Shown in pieces: positions 17,066-25,631 of a stretch of DNA of 64,000 bases. A program made the translations under genes and the position numbers. Within the stretch, counting starts at the first letter, position 1, and every line of letters begins with the position of its first letter. This DNA is from Comamonadaceae bacterium. Its GTDB lineage: Bacteria > Pseudomonadota > Gammaproteobacteria > Burkholderiales > Burkholderiaceae_C. The stretch spans positions 144,642 to 208,641 of the forward strand of contig CANEXF010000004.1 of assembly GCA_947443645.1 (NCBI GenBank). The letters run 5' to 3'. The notes under the pieces were generated by a model. The model had not been told where the DNA came from, did not search any database, and was given only the letters and a program-made list of their open reading frames with translations.

Positions 17066-18652
17066 ATGGACTTCGAACTCAAGACATTGACCCGCGCCCG
17101 CCTATGCACTGAAAAATGCGACGCCCTGGTGGTGCTCGTTCCGCTGGCGCCCCAGATGATGGGCAGCCACGCCGATCCAGTCTCCGAGCTGGTGGCGCTG
17201 GCCATCAAGTCGGGTGACTTTGAGGCCAAGGCGGGCAAGTTGTTGAGCAGCTACCGCCCGGCGGGCCTTGCAGCGACCCGTCTGGTGCTGGTAGGCGCAG
17301 GCGATGGCAGCGCCAAAAACATACGTCTGGCAGTCACGGCCGCCATGAATTCGCTCAAAAACGGCAACCACGGCAGCCACTTCAACGCCAAACGTGTGTT
17401 GCTTAGTCTGTCGGCCCTGAACGAAGTGGACGCGCCGCATGCCAGTGCCGCAGTGCTGGCCTGCGGCGACGCCGCTTATGCTTACAGCACAACCAAGTCC
17501 AAGGCGGCAGTCGCAAGCTTTGAGCATGTGGTGCTGGCCGTCACGGACGCGGCCAAGGTCAAGGCGGGATTTGAAAAAGGCCTGGGACTGGCCAAAGGCA
17601 TTGCGCTGGCCAAGGAATGGGCCAACCGTCCGTCCAACCACGCCACGCCAACCCTGTTGGCCGGAGCCGCCAAGGAACTGCACAAACTGGCCAGGATCAA
17701 GGTCGAGATTCTCGGCCCCAAAGAGGTGGCCAAGCTCGGCATGGGCGCATTGATGGCGGTCGCGCAGGGCTCGTCTGAACCCTTGCGTTTTATTGTTTTG
17801 CGTTACGACGGCGCAGCCAAGGCGGCAGCACCCGTGGTGCTGGTGGGCAAAGGCATTACCTTCGACACCGGCGGCATCTCCATCAAGCCGGCCGCAGAGA
17901 TGGACGAGATGAAGTTCGACATGTGCGGCGCGGCCAGCGTTCTGGGTACATTTCGGGCACTTGCCGAGCTGAAGCCGCAGATTAATGTGGTCGGCCTGAT
18001 CCCTGCCTGTGAGAACATGCCTGACGGGCACGCCATCAAGCCGGGTGACGTGGTCACCAGCATGAGCGGGCAAACCATTGAAATTCTCAACACCGATGCC
18101 GAAGGCCGGCTGGTGCTGTGTGACGCGCTGACTTATGCCGAACGCTTCAAGCCGCAGGCCGTGGTCGATATCGCTACCCTGACGGGCGCCTGCATGATCG
18201 CGCTTGGCGGTGTGCGCAGCGGCCTGTTTTCCAGCGACGAGGACTTGGCCAAGGCGCTGATGGCGGCGGGCGAGTCATCGCTTGATCTGTGCTGGCGGCT
18301 GCCGCTTGACGATGATTACGCCGAAGGCCTGAAAACGAATTTTGCAGATGTGGCCAACGTGGCGGGTCGCGCTGGCGGCGCCATCACCGCGGCCAAGTTC
18401 CTGCAGCGCTTTAGCAGCAAGTTTTCCTGGGCCCACCTGGACATTGCTGGCACAGCGTGGAAGAGTGGTGCGGCCAAGGGCGCCACCGGCCGTCCGGTGG
18501 CCTTGCTGGTCGATTACTTGCTGGGCCAGGCGCAGCTGAATAATTCTGCTGCGGCGTCGCCAGCGGCCAAGCCGCGCAAGGCTGCCGTCAAGCCTGCAGC
18601 AAGCCCAAAGCGGCCTAGCGCCAAAGCCTTGCCGAAAACCCGCGCCGCATGA
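17066..18652 (+). CDS. pepA: Leucyl aminopeptidase PepA (M17)
   Basis: This is a dimetal aminopeptidase that releases N-terminal residues. The M17 landmarks are present: the metal-binding and catalytic block VGKGITFDTGGISIKP near residues 255-270 and the signature NTDAEGRLVLCDAL near 342-355. The 528-residue protein is longer than usual (about 500). The extra length is a C-terminal Ala/Lys/Pro-rich tail of about 35 residues after the conserved VDYLLGQ. I chose the ATG at 17066; a TTG at 17048 would add six residues. It is divergent from lptF and overlaps holC by four bases. Confidence 0.95.
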   Translation: MDFELKTLTRARLCTEKCDALVVLVPLAPQMMGSHADPVSELVALAIKSGDFEAKAGKLLSSYRPAGLAATRLVLVGAGDGSAKNIRLAVTAAMNSLKNGNHGSHFNAKRVLLSLSALNEVDAPHASAAVLACGDAAYAYSTTKSKAAVASFEHVVLAVTDAAKVKAGFEKGLGLAKGIALAKEWANRPSNHATPTLLAGAAKELHKLARIKVEILGPKEVAKLGMGALMAVAQGSSEPLRFIVLRYDGAAKAAAPVVLVGKGITFDTGGISIKPAAEMDEMKFDMCGAASVLGTFRALAELKPQINVVGLIPACENMPDGHAIKPGDVVTSMSGQTIEILNTDAEGRLVLCDALTYAERFKPQAVVDIATLTGACMIALGGVRSGLFSSDEDLAKALMAAGESSLDLCWRLPLDDDYAEGLKTNFADVANVAGRAGGAITAAKFLQRFSSKFSWAHLDIAGTAWKSGAAKGATGRPVALLVDYLLGQAQLNNSAAASPAAKPRKAAVKPAASPKRPSAKALPKTRAA

Positions 18653-19086
18653 CAGAAATCGAGTTTCATTTCAATGTGCCTGACAAGTTGCAGTATGGCT
18701 GCCGCCTGCTGCGCAAGGTTTACCGCACAGGCGCCAGGGCCGTTGTGACCGCCGAGCCCGCCGTCCTTGGCGAACTCGATCAGCTGCTGTGGCGTTTTTC
18801 TGCGGTCGAATTCCTGCCGCATTGCCTGAGCACTTCGGATCAGCGCAATGTGGCTGCCAGCCCACTGCTGCTGGCCGAGCGGCTCGATGCCTGTGCTTCC
18901 GACAGCATTCTTATCAACCTCGGGCAAAGCATGCCGGATGATTTCGAGCGATTCGAGCGTTTCATTGAAGTCGTCTCCGACCATGCGCAGGACCGGCTTG
19001 ACGGGCGTAGTCGCTGGAAGCATTACAAAGACAGAGGCTACGCGCTCAAGCTGCACGATCTTGCTGCGAGCAAGGCATCCGCATGA
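18649..19086 (+). CDS. holC: DNA polymerase III chi subunit
   Basis: HolC joins psi in the clamp-loader complex and contacts single-stranded DNA-binding protein. The 145-residue product has the family's start (TEIEFHFNVPDKLQYGCRLLRK), the conserved L-D-x-L-L-W-R-F region, and the FLPH segment. The pepA-holC order with four-base overlaps is widespread in proteobacteria and supports the call. It overlaps the next small gene by four bases. Confidence 0.92.
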   Translation: MTEIEFHFNVPDKLQYGCRLLRKVYRTGARAVVTAEPAVLGELDQLLWRFSAVEFLPHCLSTSDQRNVAASPLLLAERLDACASDSILINLGQSMPDDFERFERFIEVVSDHAQDRLDGRSRWKHYKDRGYALKLHDLAASKASA

Positions 19087-19412
19087 ACCGTAGTTCGACC
19101 CCGCCGCGCTATGTCCCAACGCTGACCGAAGTGGTCTTGCCCGGCCGGTTGGATGCGGCGCCTTCGCCTGCGCCGCCCGAGTTTAGCCAGGAGGGCTATG
19201 GCCAGCTCGATGCGCGGCTTGAGGCGCAGATCGTTCAGCGGGTGATGCAACGCGTGGACCTGGTTCTGGAGCGGCGCCTGCGAGAGGCGCTGGGGCAATT
19301 GATACTCTCGCATACCCAGTCCCTGGGGCCGCGTCTGAGCGAAGAAATCGAGCTGGTGGTGCGTGAGTCTGTCAGCCAGGCCGTCGCGCAGGAGTTGCCA
19401 CCGCAGAGCTGA
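19083..19412 (+). CDS. Conserved hypothetical protein downstream of holC (DUF2486-like)
   Basis: The 109-residue protein has no recognised catalytic motif. It opens with a proline-rich segment and YVPTLTEVVLPG, which resembles the N-terminus of Burkholderiales DUF2486 proteins encoded after holC. The rest (residues 38-105) is strongly helical with regular Leu/Val spacing and alternating Arg/Glu, suggesting an amphipathic or coiled-coil dimer. The four-base overlap with holC makes it the third gene of the pepA operon. Function unknown; the family link is from memory. Confidence 0.6.
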   Translation: MNRSSTPPRYVPTLTEVVLPGRLDAAPSPAPPEFSQEGYGQLDARLEAQIVQRVMQRVDLVLERRLREALGQLILSHTQSLGPRLSEEIELVVRESVSQAVAQELPPQS

Positions 19413-19552
19413 AATAGTGGCGGCGCGGCTGCAATGAATTGCACGCCGGGACCGGGCCCATCCCACAGACTCAAAAAATGCGATATGTTCTGCCCTGTGG
19501 CGTCAAAATCCTTTTTCTATCCTTAACGAATATTTCCTAACCGGAGCGTTTT

Positions 19553-20683
19553 ATGCAGATGAAATTCAAACTTACCGTGGTCGCTGCCCTGGGCTGCCTG
19601 GCGGGCATGGCCGCTGCCCAGGAAACGATCGTGAGGATTGGTCACGTCGCGCCACTTTCCGGTTCGCAAGCGCATTACGGCAAGGACAATGAAAACGGTG
19701 TGCGCATGGCCATAGACGACCTGAATGCCAAGGGTCTGGTGATAGGCGGCAAAAAGGTCAAGTTTGAAATCGTCGCCGAGGACGACGCTGCCGATCCCAA
19801 ACAAGGCACGGCAGCGGCACAAAAGCTGTGCGACTCCAAGGTCGCAGGGGTGGTGGGTCACCTGAACTCCGGCACGACCCTGCCAGCGTCCAAGATTTAC
19901 AACGATTGCGGCATTCCACATGTCACAGGAGCCGCAACCAACCCCGACCTGACCAAGCCAGGCTACAAAACTACCTACCGCATCATTGCCAACGACAACG
20001 CACTGGGTGCCGGGCTGGCTTTTTACGCAGCCGATGCCCTCAAGCTCAAGCGTGTTGCCATCATTGACGACCGCTCGGCTTACGGCAAGGGCGTTGCCGA
20101 GGTGTTCAAGAAGACCGCGCTGGCTAAAGGCATGACGGTGGTTGACGAGCAGTTCACGACCGACAAGGCCACGGATTTCATGGCCATTTTGACGGCTGTC
20201 AAAGCCAAGAGTCCGGACGCGATATTCTTCGGCGGCATGGACCCGCAAGCTGGCCCCATGCTGCGCCAGATGGAGCAACTCGGCTTGAACAAGGTCAAGT
20301 ATTTTGGCGGTGACGGCATCTGTACAGCCGAAGTGGCCAAACTGGCAGCTGGCGCCAAGACCTTGGGCAATGTGGTTTGCGCCGAGGGTGGTGCTTCGCT
20401 GGCCAAGATGCCGGGCGGCGAAGCCTGGAAAAAGCGCTACGACGCCAAGTACCCGAACCAGTTCCAGATTTACAGCCCCTACACCTACGATGCGACCTTT
20501 GTACTGGTGGACGCCATGCAGCGCGCCAACTCCACGGACCCCAAAGTCTACACGCCAGAGTTGATCAAGACCAACCTCAAGGGTGTAACCACCACCATTG
20601 CATTTGAGGCCAATGGCGAGTTGAAAAACCCGGCGATTACCTTGTATGTCTACAAGGATGGCAAGAAGTCGGCTCTGAATTGA
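19553..20683 (+). CDS. Branched-chain amino-acid ABC transporter substrate-binding protein (LivK-like)
   Basis: This periplasmic binding protein belongs to the Leu/Ile/Val type I family. The 376-residue precursor has a signal peptide with Ala-X-Ala cleavage after AGMAAAQ (about residue 23). The mature start is ETIVRIGHVAPLSGSQAHYGKDNENG, the family's ligand-binding opening. Later blocks such as GHLNSGTTLPASKIY and IYSPYTYDATFVLVDAM also fit. The permease and ATPase genes are absent nearby, so it stands alone or works with a distant transporter. A second ATG two codons in is also possible. A strong terminator follows. Confidence 0.9.
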   Translation: MQMKFKLTVVAALGCLAGMAAAQETIVRIGHVAPLSGSQAHYGKDNENGVRMAIDDLNAKGLVIGGKKVKFEIVAEDDAADPKQGTAAAQKLCDSKVAGVVGHLNSGTTLPASKIYNDCGIPHVTGAATNPDLTKPGYKTTYRIIANDNALGAGLAFYAADALKLKRVAIIDDRSAYGKGVAEVFKKTALAKGMTVVDEQFTTDKATDFMAILTAVKAKSPDAIFFGGMDPQAGPMLRQMEQLGLNKVKYFGGDGICTAEVAKLAAGAKTLGNVVCAEGGASLAKMPGGEAWKKRYDAKYPNQFQIYSPYTYDATFVLVDAMQRANSTDPKVYTPELIKTNLKGVTTTIAFEANGELKNPAITLYVYKDGKKSALN

Positions 20684-20695
20684 GTTAGCGCTGAA

Positions 20696-20736
20696 GACGT
20701 AAAAAAAAGCCACCTTCAGGTGGCTTTTTTTACGTC
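20696..20736 (+). terminator. Rho-independent terminator after the LivK-like gene
   Basis: The stem is AGCCACCT / AGGTGGCT with a short loop, bounded by eight A and seven T, and outer GACGT/ACGTC bases extend the palindrome. It lies 13 bases past the stop and is also usable for the convergent gene at 20819. Confidence 0.92.
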
Positions 20737-20818
20737 GATCACTGTGTGTCAATCGCCCGGTGATGTGACCTAATCAGGCACAAGCCGTTTGACTTCAAGG
20801 TGATGTGTGATCAGCAGC

Positions 20819-21190
20819 TTAATGCGCTTGACTCTCAAAAGCTTTACGCATGTAGCGGTCAAGCTGGATGAAGTATTTTTCAGACAATTCCGTTTTAACG
20901 ACGTGCTTGATACGGTTGTCATCGGCATTGACTTCAAGCGCGATCATCCCTTTCATTCGCAGCGTTTTAATTCGTCGGTGTGCGGTTGTTTTGGAAATAT
21001 CCGGAATCATTTGCATGGCGTCCAGCACGGTGATTGGGTCGCCTTTGAGCCAATAGACTGCAAACATGTTCAACATGCCTTCTTCCGCGATATCCATTAA
21101 AGGGAAATCGGAAAAAGGTCGTTTACTTAGCAAAATTTCTAAAAACTTTATGTACGTATTTGATGTCGTGACTGCGTTTTTATTTTGCAC
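20819..21190 (-). CDS. Small winged-helix (MarR-like) DNA-binding protein
   Basis: The 123-residue protein shows a helix-turn-helix pattern at about residues 53-80 (ITVLDAMQMIPDISKTTAHRRIKTL), followed by MKGMIALEVNADDNRIKHV, which fits a wing hairpin. The MarR/winged-helix assignment is by pattern only. The gene is AT-rich compared with its neighbours, begins with GTG, and has no clear Shine-Dalgarno sequence. It sits beside the 151-residue regulator in the same AT-rich islet, suggesting both came together by transfer. Target genes are unknown. Confidence 0.6.
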   Translation of the reverse strand: MQNKNAVTTSNTYIKFLEILLSKRPFSDFPLMDIAEEGMLNMFAVYWLKGDPITVLDAMQMIPDISKTTAHRRIKTLRMKGMIALEVNADDNRIKHVVKTELSEKYFIQLDRYMRKAFESQAH

Positions 21191-21327
21191 AATAGTTATT
21201 TGGGTTGAAGTTTTAACCTGCGAGATTGCTTGATCCGTAAACTATTATTTTGATAAACTTTAATATCTCTGATTGCAATAATAAATTGCAATATAGGTCG
21301 GCTTGTAATCGGCTTCTTTGAAAAAGA

Positions 21328-21783
21328 TTATTTTTGTTTGCTGGAAATCTCGATGTCCTCAAAATCTTGGCTTGAGGCAAAAAGACTTAGCAGTGATATT
21401 GCAAACTTAATCAAGTTTATTTTTTCTCTTGAGTTCATATTTTCGAAATCTGGTCTATAAATTTCCAGGATTTTGGCCAGATCTGGTAATTCACTAACTC
21501 CATTCGGGCTAATTGATTTATTTTTAAAAATTTTATTTAAGTCAAATTCGAGCCAGTCAGCTAATATTTTTAATTTGTCTGGCTCTGGAAATGCCATCCC
21601 TCGCAACCACTTTCTAGCTGTTTCTCGTGAAATTGACTTTTTATCTTCTGCTCGCAAGTTGAAGTCACGTGCAAACATATTAGACGAGAATTTTTTGCCA
21701 AATTTTTGAATTAATTTTTCATTGAGCTGGCTTGAAAATTCTGTGGCCAAGCTGCTTTTTATGGATTCTGTAGAATGGTCCAT
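21328..21783 (-). CDS. AT-rich putative HTH DNA-binding protein
   Basis: The 151-residue protein is much richer in Lys, Asn, Ile and Phe than its neighbours, reflecting low-GC codons. Residues 40-80 (AEDKKSISRETARKWLRGMAFPEPDKLKILADWLEFDL) have the order of a Cro/C1-type helix-turn-helix: a 'S-R-E-T-A-R-K-W' recognition helix, then the 'P-x-x-x-x-L-x-x-L-A-x-W-L' helix common in short phage-type regulators. The C-terminal 50 residues are helical and acidic. Palindromes upstream (21824-21938) are candidate operators. Origin by transfer is inferred from composition. Confidence 0.6.
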   Translation of the reverse strand: MDHSTESIKSSLATEFSSQLNEKLIQKFGKKFSSNMFARDFNLRAEDKKSISRETARKWLRGMAFPEPDKLKILADWLEFDLNKIFKNKSISPNGVSELPDLAKILEIYRPDFENMNSREKINLIKFAISLLSLFASSQDFEDIEISSKQK

Positions 21784-21823
21784 TTTCGATTGTTTTAAAA
21801 AACATCTATTGTTTTAGCCTAAG

Positions 21824-21844
21824 GTTTATTAGTCAACAATAAAC
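21824..21844. promoter_or_regulatory. Inverted repeat GTTTATT-n7-AATAAAC
   Basis: A perfect 7-base inverted repeat with a 7-base spacer lies 40-60 bases upstream of the AT-rich regulator's ATG. Its position suits an operator overlapping the promoter. Confidence 0.5.
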
Positions 21845-21856
21845 TGCGAATATATC

Positions 21857-21903
21857 GCCAATCAAATATTGGCATTCATTTATTTAGCCAATTAAAACTT
21901 GGC
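21857..21903. promoter_or_regulatory. Paired operator-like palindromes GCCAA-n7-TTGGC
   Basis: Two 17-base palindromes with identical outer arms occur at 21857-21873 (GCCAAT-n5-ATTGGC) and 21887-21903 (GCCAA-n7-TTGGC). Their starts are exactly 30 bases apart, close to three helical turns. Such spacing on one DNA face suits cooperative binding by a dimeric repressor; the gene at 21328-21783 is the obvious candidate. Confidence 0.6.
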
Positions 21904-21926
21904 AATTATCGAGGCTAATTTTTCTG

Positions 21927-21938
21927 ACCAACGTTGGT
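21927..21938. promoter_or_regulatory. Perfect palindrome ACCAACGTTGGT
   Basis: This 12-base perfect palindrome lies 24 bases beyond the paired GCCAA sites. The half-site CCAA is shared with them, so it may be a third, more compact operator. Confidence 0.4.
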
Positions 21939-22161
21939 GATAGACGAAGTCAAATATTTCATTTTTTCCGCCCGAATGGCAAGTGGCTGGCATATATCCG
22001 ACGCCTATAGCCTTGCATCACGAGCATGCGATTCTTGCGCTCAGACTGGGTTGTCGCTGTAGGACAGAGTCGAACAATGCACTAGGCACATCGACCAGGT
22101 TGCTGGCCGCGTCATGCGTCAACCGGGTACAGGCCTTGCTGCGAGGGTCGGCGTGCTTGTT

Positions 22162-22665
22162 TCAGGCGCCAAGCGCTGCGTGCGGCAATTCAAGTTGGGC
22201 CTGCCTGGCCACGCGTATGCAATCCTTCATGTGCTCTTCGCCGAAATAGCTAATCGCGGCATAACCGACTGCAGCGGAAACAACCTGGCCCGCGAAGGGC
22301 ACAAACTTGGCGAGTTGCTTGCTTCCCAGGCGCATGCCAATCTTGGTGGCCGCCTTGATGACCAGATCATGGCTGATGAACTTGCCTATCAGCACGGAGC
22401 CGACCAGCGCGATGGCTTTTTGCACCTGGTCGCGCTGCTTCGGGTCAAGTTGATCGAGCTGCGCAGGGCTTAGGCCAAACTCCCGGTTGATCTCTGGAAT
22501 CAGCCGGGAAAGCAGGGCGGCGTCTACTGCCCAGTCCAGTCCTGGCACCGGTAAGGCGCTGGCTGCCGCGGCGACCAGTGCCCGGCGGTTGAGCAGCTTG
22601 CGGCTGCGCCTGACGGCAGTCTGCAAGGCAGCATCGTCAGCTGCCATGTGAAGTGCTGTAGCCAT
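22162..22665 (-). CDS. DUF697-like membrane-associated protein
   Basis: The 167-residue product contains the hydrophobic block VGSVLIGKFISHDLVIKAA followed by KFVPFAGQVVSAAVGYAAI, a pattern seen in DUF697 domains that often follow Era-like GTPases. No GTPase domain is attached here. The upstream ALPVPGLDWAVDAALLSRL segment also fits. It is probably peripheral or embedded in the inner membrane; function unknown. I use the ATG at 22665; a TTG at 22710 would add 15 residues. It lies downstream of the ABC-F gene on the same strand. Confidence 0.65.
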   Translation of the reverse strand: MATALHMAADDAALQTAVRRSRKLLNRRALVAAAASALPVPGLDWAVDAALLSRLIPEINREFGLSPAQLDQLDPKQRDQVQKAIALVGSVLIGKFISHDLVIKAATKIGMRLGSKQLAKFVPFAGQVVSAAVGYAAISYFGEEHMKDCIRVARQAQLELPHAALGA

Positions 22666-22718
22666 GCGTTTGAAGCCTTTAAAAGTGGCGCGGGGCGGGG
22701 ACCCGGCCAATCACAACT

Positions 22719-24659
22719 CTACACCGCAGCGGCTTCAAGCTGCTCGGTCAGCTCCAGCCAGCGTTCTTCCAGCGTGACCAGCTCGCTGTCTATCAGCTTG
22801 AGCCGCTTGCCGGTCTGCGCGATTTCCTGCGTTGCCTTGGTGCTTGCGAGCAAATCCTGCAGTCCGGTTTTTTCGCGGTTCAGCGCCTGCATGCGTTGAT
22901 CGATTTTTTCCAGCTCCTTGCGCAATGGCTTGCTTGCTGCAGGCGCCGGCGCGGCCACCACCACTGGCTTGGCTGCAACCGCCTGGGCGGCGTTGCCGGC
23001 TTTCTTGGCTTCCTCGCGTTGCCGCTTGGCGTGGTCAAGCAGGTATTTCTGGTAGTCGTCAAGGTCGCCATCAAAAGGCGCCACACCGCCTTGCGAGACC
23101 ATCCAGAACTCGTCGCACACGGCGCGCAGCAAGGCGCGGTCATGGCTGACCAGCATCACGGTACCTTCAAATTCATTGAGCGCCATAGACAAGGCCTCAC
23201 GGGTCGCCAGGTCCAGGTGGTTAGTCGGCTCATCAAGCAGCAGCAGGTTGGGGCGCTGCCAGACGATCATGCACAGCACCAGACGCGCTTTTTCACCACC
23301 GCTCATGCTGCCCACGGCCTGCTTGACCATGTCGCCGCCAAAATTGAAATTACCCAGAAAACTGCGCAAATCCTGCTCGCGGGTAGGCTGGTTGCCCATC
23401 TTGCCGGCGGCCGTGACTTCCTTGACCAGCCGAATCATGTGTTCCAGCGGGTTGTCCGCTGGTCGCAGCACGTCCAGCTCCTGCTGCGCAAAGTATCCAA
23501 TGTTCAGGCCCTTGCCTTCGGTCATCTCACCCTGGATGGGCGTGAGCGCGCGCGCCACAGTCTTGACCAGCGTTGACTTGCCTTGTCCGTTGGCACCCAG
23601 AATACCGATGCGCTGGCCGGCCAGCACCGATTTGCTGACGTTTTGCACAATCACGGTAGGCGGTGTGCCCTCAGGCGCGTCTTCAGGCGCAGGGTAGCCA
23701 AAGTAGGCATTCTGCATCGACAGCATGGGGTTGGGCAGGTTGGCAGGTTCCTTGAATTCGAAGGTGAAATCGGCTTCAGCCAGCAGCGGCGCGATTTTCT
23801 CCATGCGGTCCAGCGCCTTGACCCGGCTTTGCGCCTGTTTGGCCTTGCTGGCCTTGGCCTTGAAGCGGGCAATGAACTTCTGCAGGTGGGCAATCTTGTC
23901 CTGCTGCTTGGAGTAAGCGCCTTGCTGCAGCGCCATCTGCTCGGCGCGCAGGTCTTCAAACTTGCTGTAGTTGCCGCCGTAGCGCGTGAGCTTGGCGCTC
24001 TCAATGTGCACGGTCACGTCGGTCACCGCATCCAGAAACTCGCGGTCATGGCTGATGACCAGCATAGTGCCCTGGTAGCGTTTGAGCCAGGCTTCCAGCC
24101 AGACCAAAGCGTCCAGATCCAGGTGATTGGTCGGCTCGTCAAGCAGCAGCAAATCCGACGGGCACATCAGTGCGCGCGCCAGTTGCAAGCGCATGCGCCA
24201 GCCGCCTGAAAAGCTGTTGACCGGGTTGTTGACCTCGCTGAGCTTGAAGCCCAGACCCAGAATCAGCGCCTGGGCGCGGGCTTCCGCGTCGTGCGCGCCG
24301 GCGTCATACAGGTTCATGTAGGCGTTACCCATGCGGTCGCCGTCGCCGCTGAGATCGGCAGCATCGACTTCGGCCTGCGCGGCCAGCAGCACCACATCGC
24401 CTTCAATCACGTAGCTGGTGGCGCTTTGCTCGGTTTCCGGCATGTCCTGGGCCACCTGCGCCATACGCCACTGTGCAGGGATGAAAAATTCGCCGCCGTC
24501 TTCGTGCAGCGTGCCGTTGAGCATGGCAAACAGCGACGACTTGCCCGCGCCATTGCGCCCCACCAGACCGACGTTTTCGCCGGGATTGAGGGTGACAGAA
24601 GCACTGTCGAGAATCACTTTGGAGCCGCGACGCAGCACCACATTTTTTAGGGTAATCAT
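22719..24659 (-). CDS. ABC-F family ATPase, YheS type
   Basis: ABC-F proteins bind the ribosome E site and help resolve stalled or difficult translation; they have two ABC cassettes and no membrane part. In this 646-residue protein the first Walker A is GRNGAGKSS at 34-42 with signature FSGGWRMRLQLARAL and LLLDEPTNHLDLDALVWLE. The linker (PtIM) region covers about 245-300. The second cassette has GANGQGKST and MSGGEKARLVL. The C-terminal 80 residues contain an Ala/Pro spacer and a coiled coil. Length and N-terminus (MITLKNVVLRRG) fit YheS better than Uup. Confidence 0.9.
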   Translation of the reverse strand: MITLKNVVLRRGSKVILDSASVTLNPGENVGLVGRNGAGKSSLFAMLNGTLHEDGGEFFIPAQWRMAQVAQDMPETEQSATSYVIEGDVVLLAAQAEVDAADLSGDGDRMGNAYMNLYDAGAHDAEARAQALILGLGFKLSEVNNPVNSFSGGWRMRLQLARALMCPSDLLLLDEPTNHLDLDALVWLEAWLKRYQGTMLVISHDREFLDAVTDVTVHIESAKLTRYGGNYSKFEDLRAEQMALQQGAYSKQQDKIAHLQKFIARFKAKASKAKQAQSRVKALDRMEKIAPLLAEADFTFEFKEPANLPNPMLSMQNAYFGYPAPEDAPEGTPPTVIVQNVSKSVLAGQRIGILGANGQGKSTLVKTVARALTPIQGEMTEGKGLNIGYFAQQELDVLRPADNPLEHMIRLVKEVTAAGKMGNQPTREQDLRSFLGNFNFGGDMVKQAVGSMSGGEKARLVLCMIVWQRPNLLLLDEPTNHLDLATREALSMALNEFEGTVMLVSHDRALLRAVCDEFWMVSQGGVAPFDGDLDDYQKYLLDHAKRQREEAKKAGNAAQAVAAKPVVVAAPAPAASKPLRKELEKIDQRMQALNREKTGLQDLLASTKATQEIAQTGKRLKLIDSELVTLEERWLELTEQLEAAAV

Positions 24660-24728
24660 TTAAAACAGACAAACTCAGGAAGATTATTCGGGCAGCGTGT
24701 TTCGCGCCGCCGGGTCAGGACGCCAATC

Positions 24729-25631
24729 TCAAGCCAGTTGCTGGCGCGTGAGGAGCAAAACCTGATCAGGGCCGGCGCTGGTCTCGAACCACAGGGGTTC
24801 AAGCTCGGGAAAAGCGCGTTCAAAGTGCGCACGCTCATTGCCGATTTCCAGCACCAATACCGCATTTTCGCTCATATGGGCCGCAGCCGTCAGAAAAAGG
24901 CCGCGAATGAAGTCCATGCCGTCCTCGCCACCGGCCAAAGCCAGGGACGGTTCAGCCCGGAATTCAGCGGGCAAAGCGGCCATGGTGGTGGCGTTCACAT
25001 AGGGCGGATTGCACAAAATCAGGTCGTAGCCACCATTTTCTTTTCCGTTGCAGGCGGCGAGTCCGTCGGACACCAGCAGGGTGATGCGGCTTTGCAAGGC
25101 ATGGCGATCCACATTGATGCGGGCCACCGCCAGGGCGTCGGTGCTGAGGTCGGCGGCATCGATCACCACATCGGGGTAGGCCATGGCCGCCAGGATGGCC
25201 AGGCTGGCGTTGCCGGTACACAGGTCCAGCACGCGGTGGGTATCGACACTGAGCCAGGGATCTATGCTTTCGTCGACCAGCAACTCGGCAATCAGGGAGC
25301 GCGGAATGATCACGCGCTCGTCCACATAAAAGGGCACGCCTTGCAGCCAGGCTTCCTGGGTCAGGTAGGCTGTGGGCTTGCGTGTGCTGATGCGTGCTTC
25401 CAAAAGTGTAGCTAGCTGCGCTCGTTGCTCGGGCGTTACGGGGCGATTGGCGACTGAATCGAGGTCATCAAGCGGCAAGCCGAGTCGCCACAGCACGAGC
25501 CAGGCGGCTTCGTCAAAAGCGCTCAGCGTGCCCTGGCCAAAACCATTGGCCAGACTCAAGCCCGCGGCTTCCAGCTGGGCGGCAGCCTGGTCAATCAGCG
25601 CCACAACCGTCACGGTGTTGCCCGCGGTCAT
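24729..25631 (-). CDS. prmB: Ribosomal protein L3 N5-glutamine methyltransferase
   Basis: PrmB methylates a glutamine of ribosomal protein L3 using S-adenosylmethionine. The 300-residue protein has the SAM-binding motif [14 protein letters not shown] at about 132-145 and the glutamine-methyltransferase signature NPPYVN at about 208-213. The N-terminal helical domain matches PrmB rather than PrmC, as does the location beside dap genes. Its GTG/ATG start overlaps the dapE stop by four bases, so the two are translationally coupled. Confidence 0.92.
   Translation of the reverse strand: MTAGNTVTVVALIDQAAAQLEAAGLSLANGFGQGTLSAFDEAAWLVLWRLGLPLDDLDSVANRPVTPEQRAQLATLLEARISTRKPTAYLTQEAWLQGVPFYVDERVIIPRSLIAELLVDESIDPWLSVDTHRVLDLCTGNASLAILAAMAYPDVVIDAADLSTDALAVARINVDRHALQSRITLLVSDGLAACNGKENGGYDLILCNPPYVNATTMAALPAEFRAEPSLALAGGEDGMDFIRGLFLTAAAHMSENAVLVLEIGNERAHFERAFPELEPLWFETSAGPDQVLLLTRQQLA

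Larger units (their letters stand above)
21784..22161. other. Intergenic region with operator-like palindromes
   Basis: This 378-base stretch between the AT-rich regulator and the DUF697-like gene holds four inverted repeats in its first 160 bases, listed separately. The remainder returns to the GC content of the surrounding chromosome. A possible 88-residue frame from 21983 overlaps the next gene antisense and shows no family features, so I see no gene here. Confidence 0.6.

Noticed and set aside
21983-22249. 88-codon plus-strand frame
   Set aside because: Partly antisense to the DUF697-like gene, no ribosome site, and residue composition is random-like.
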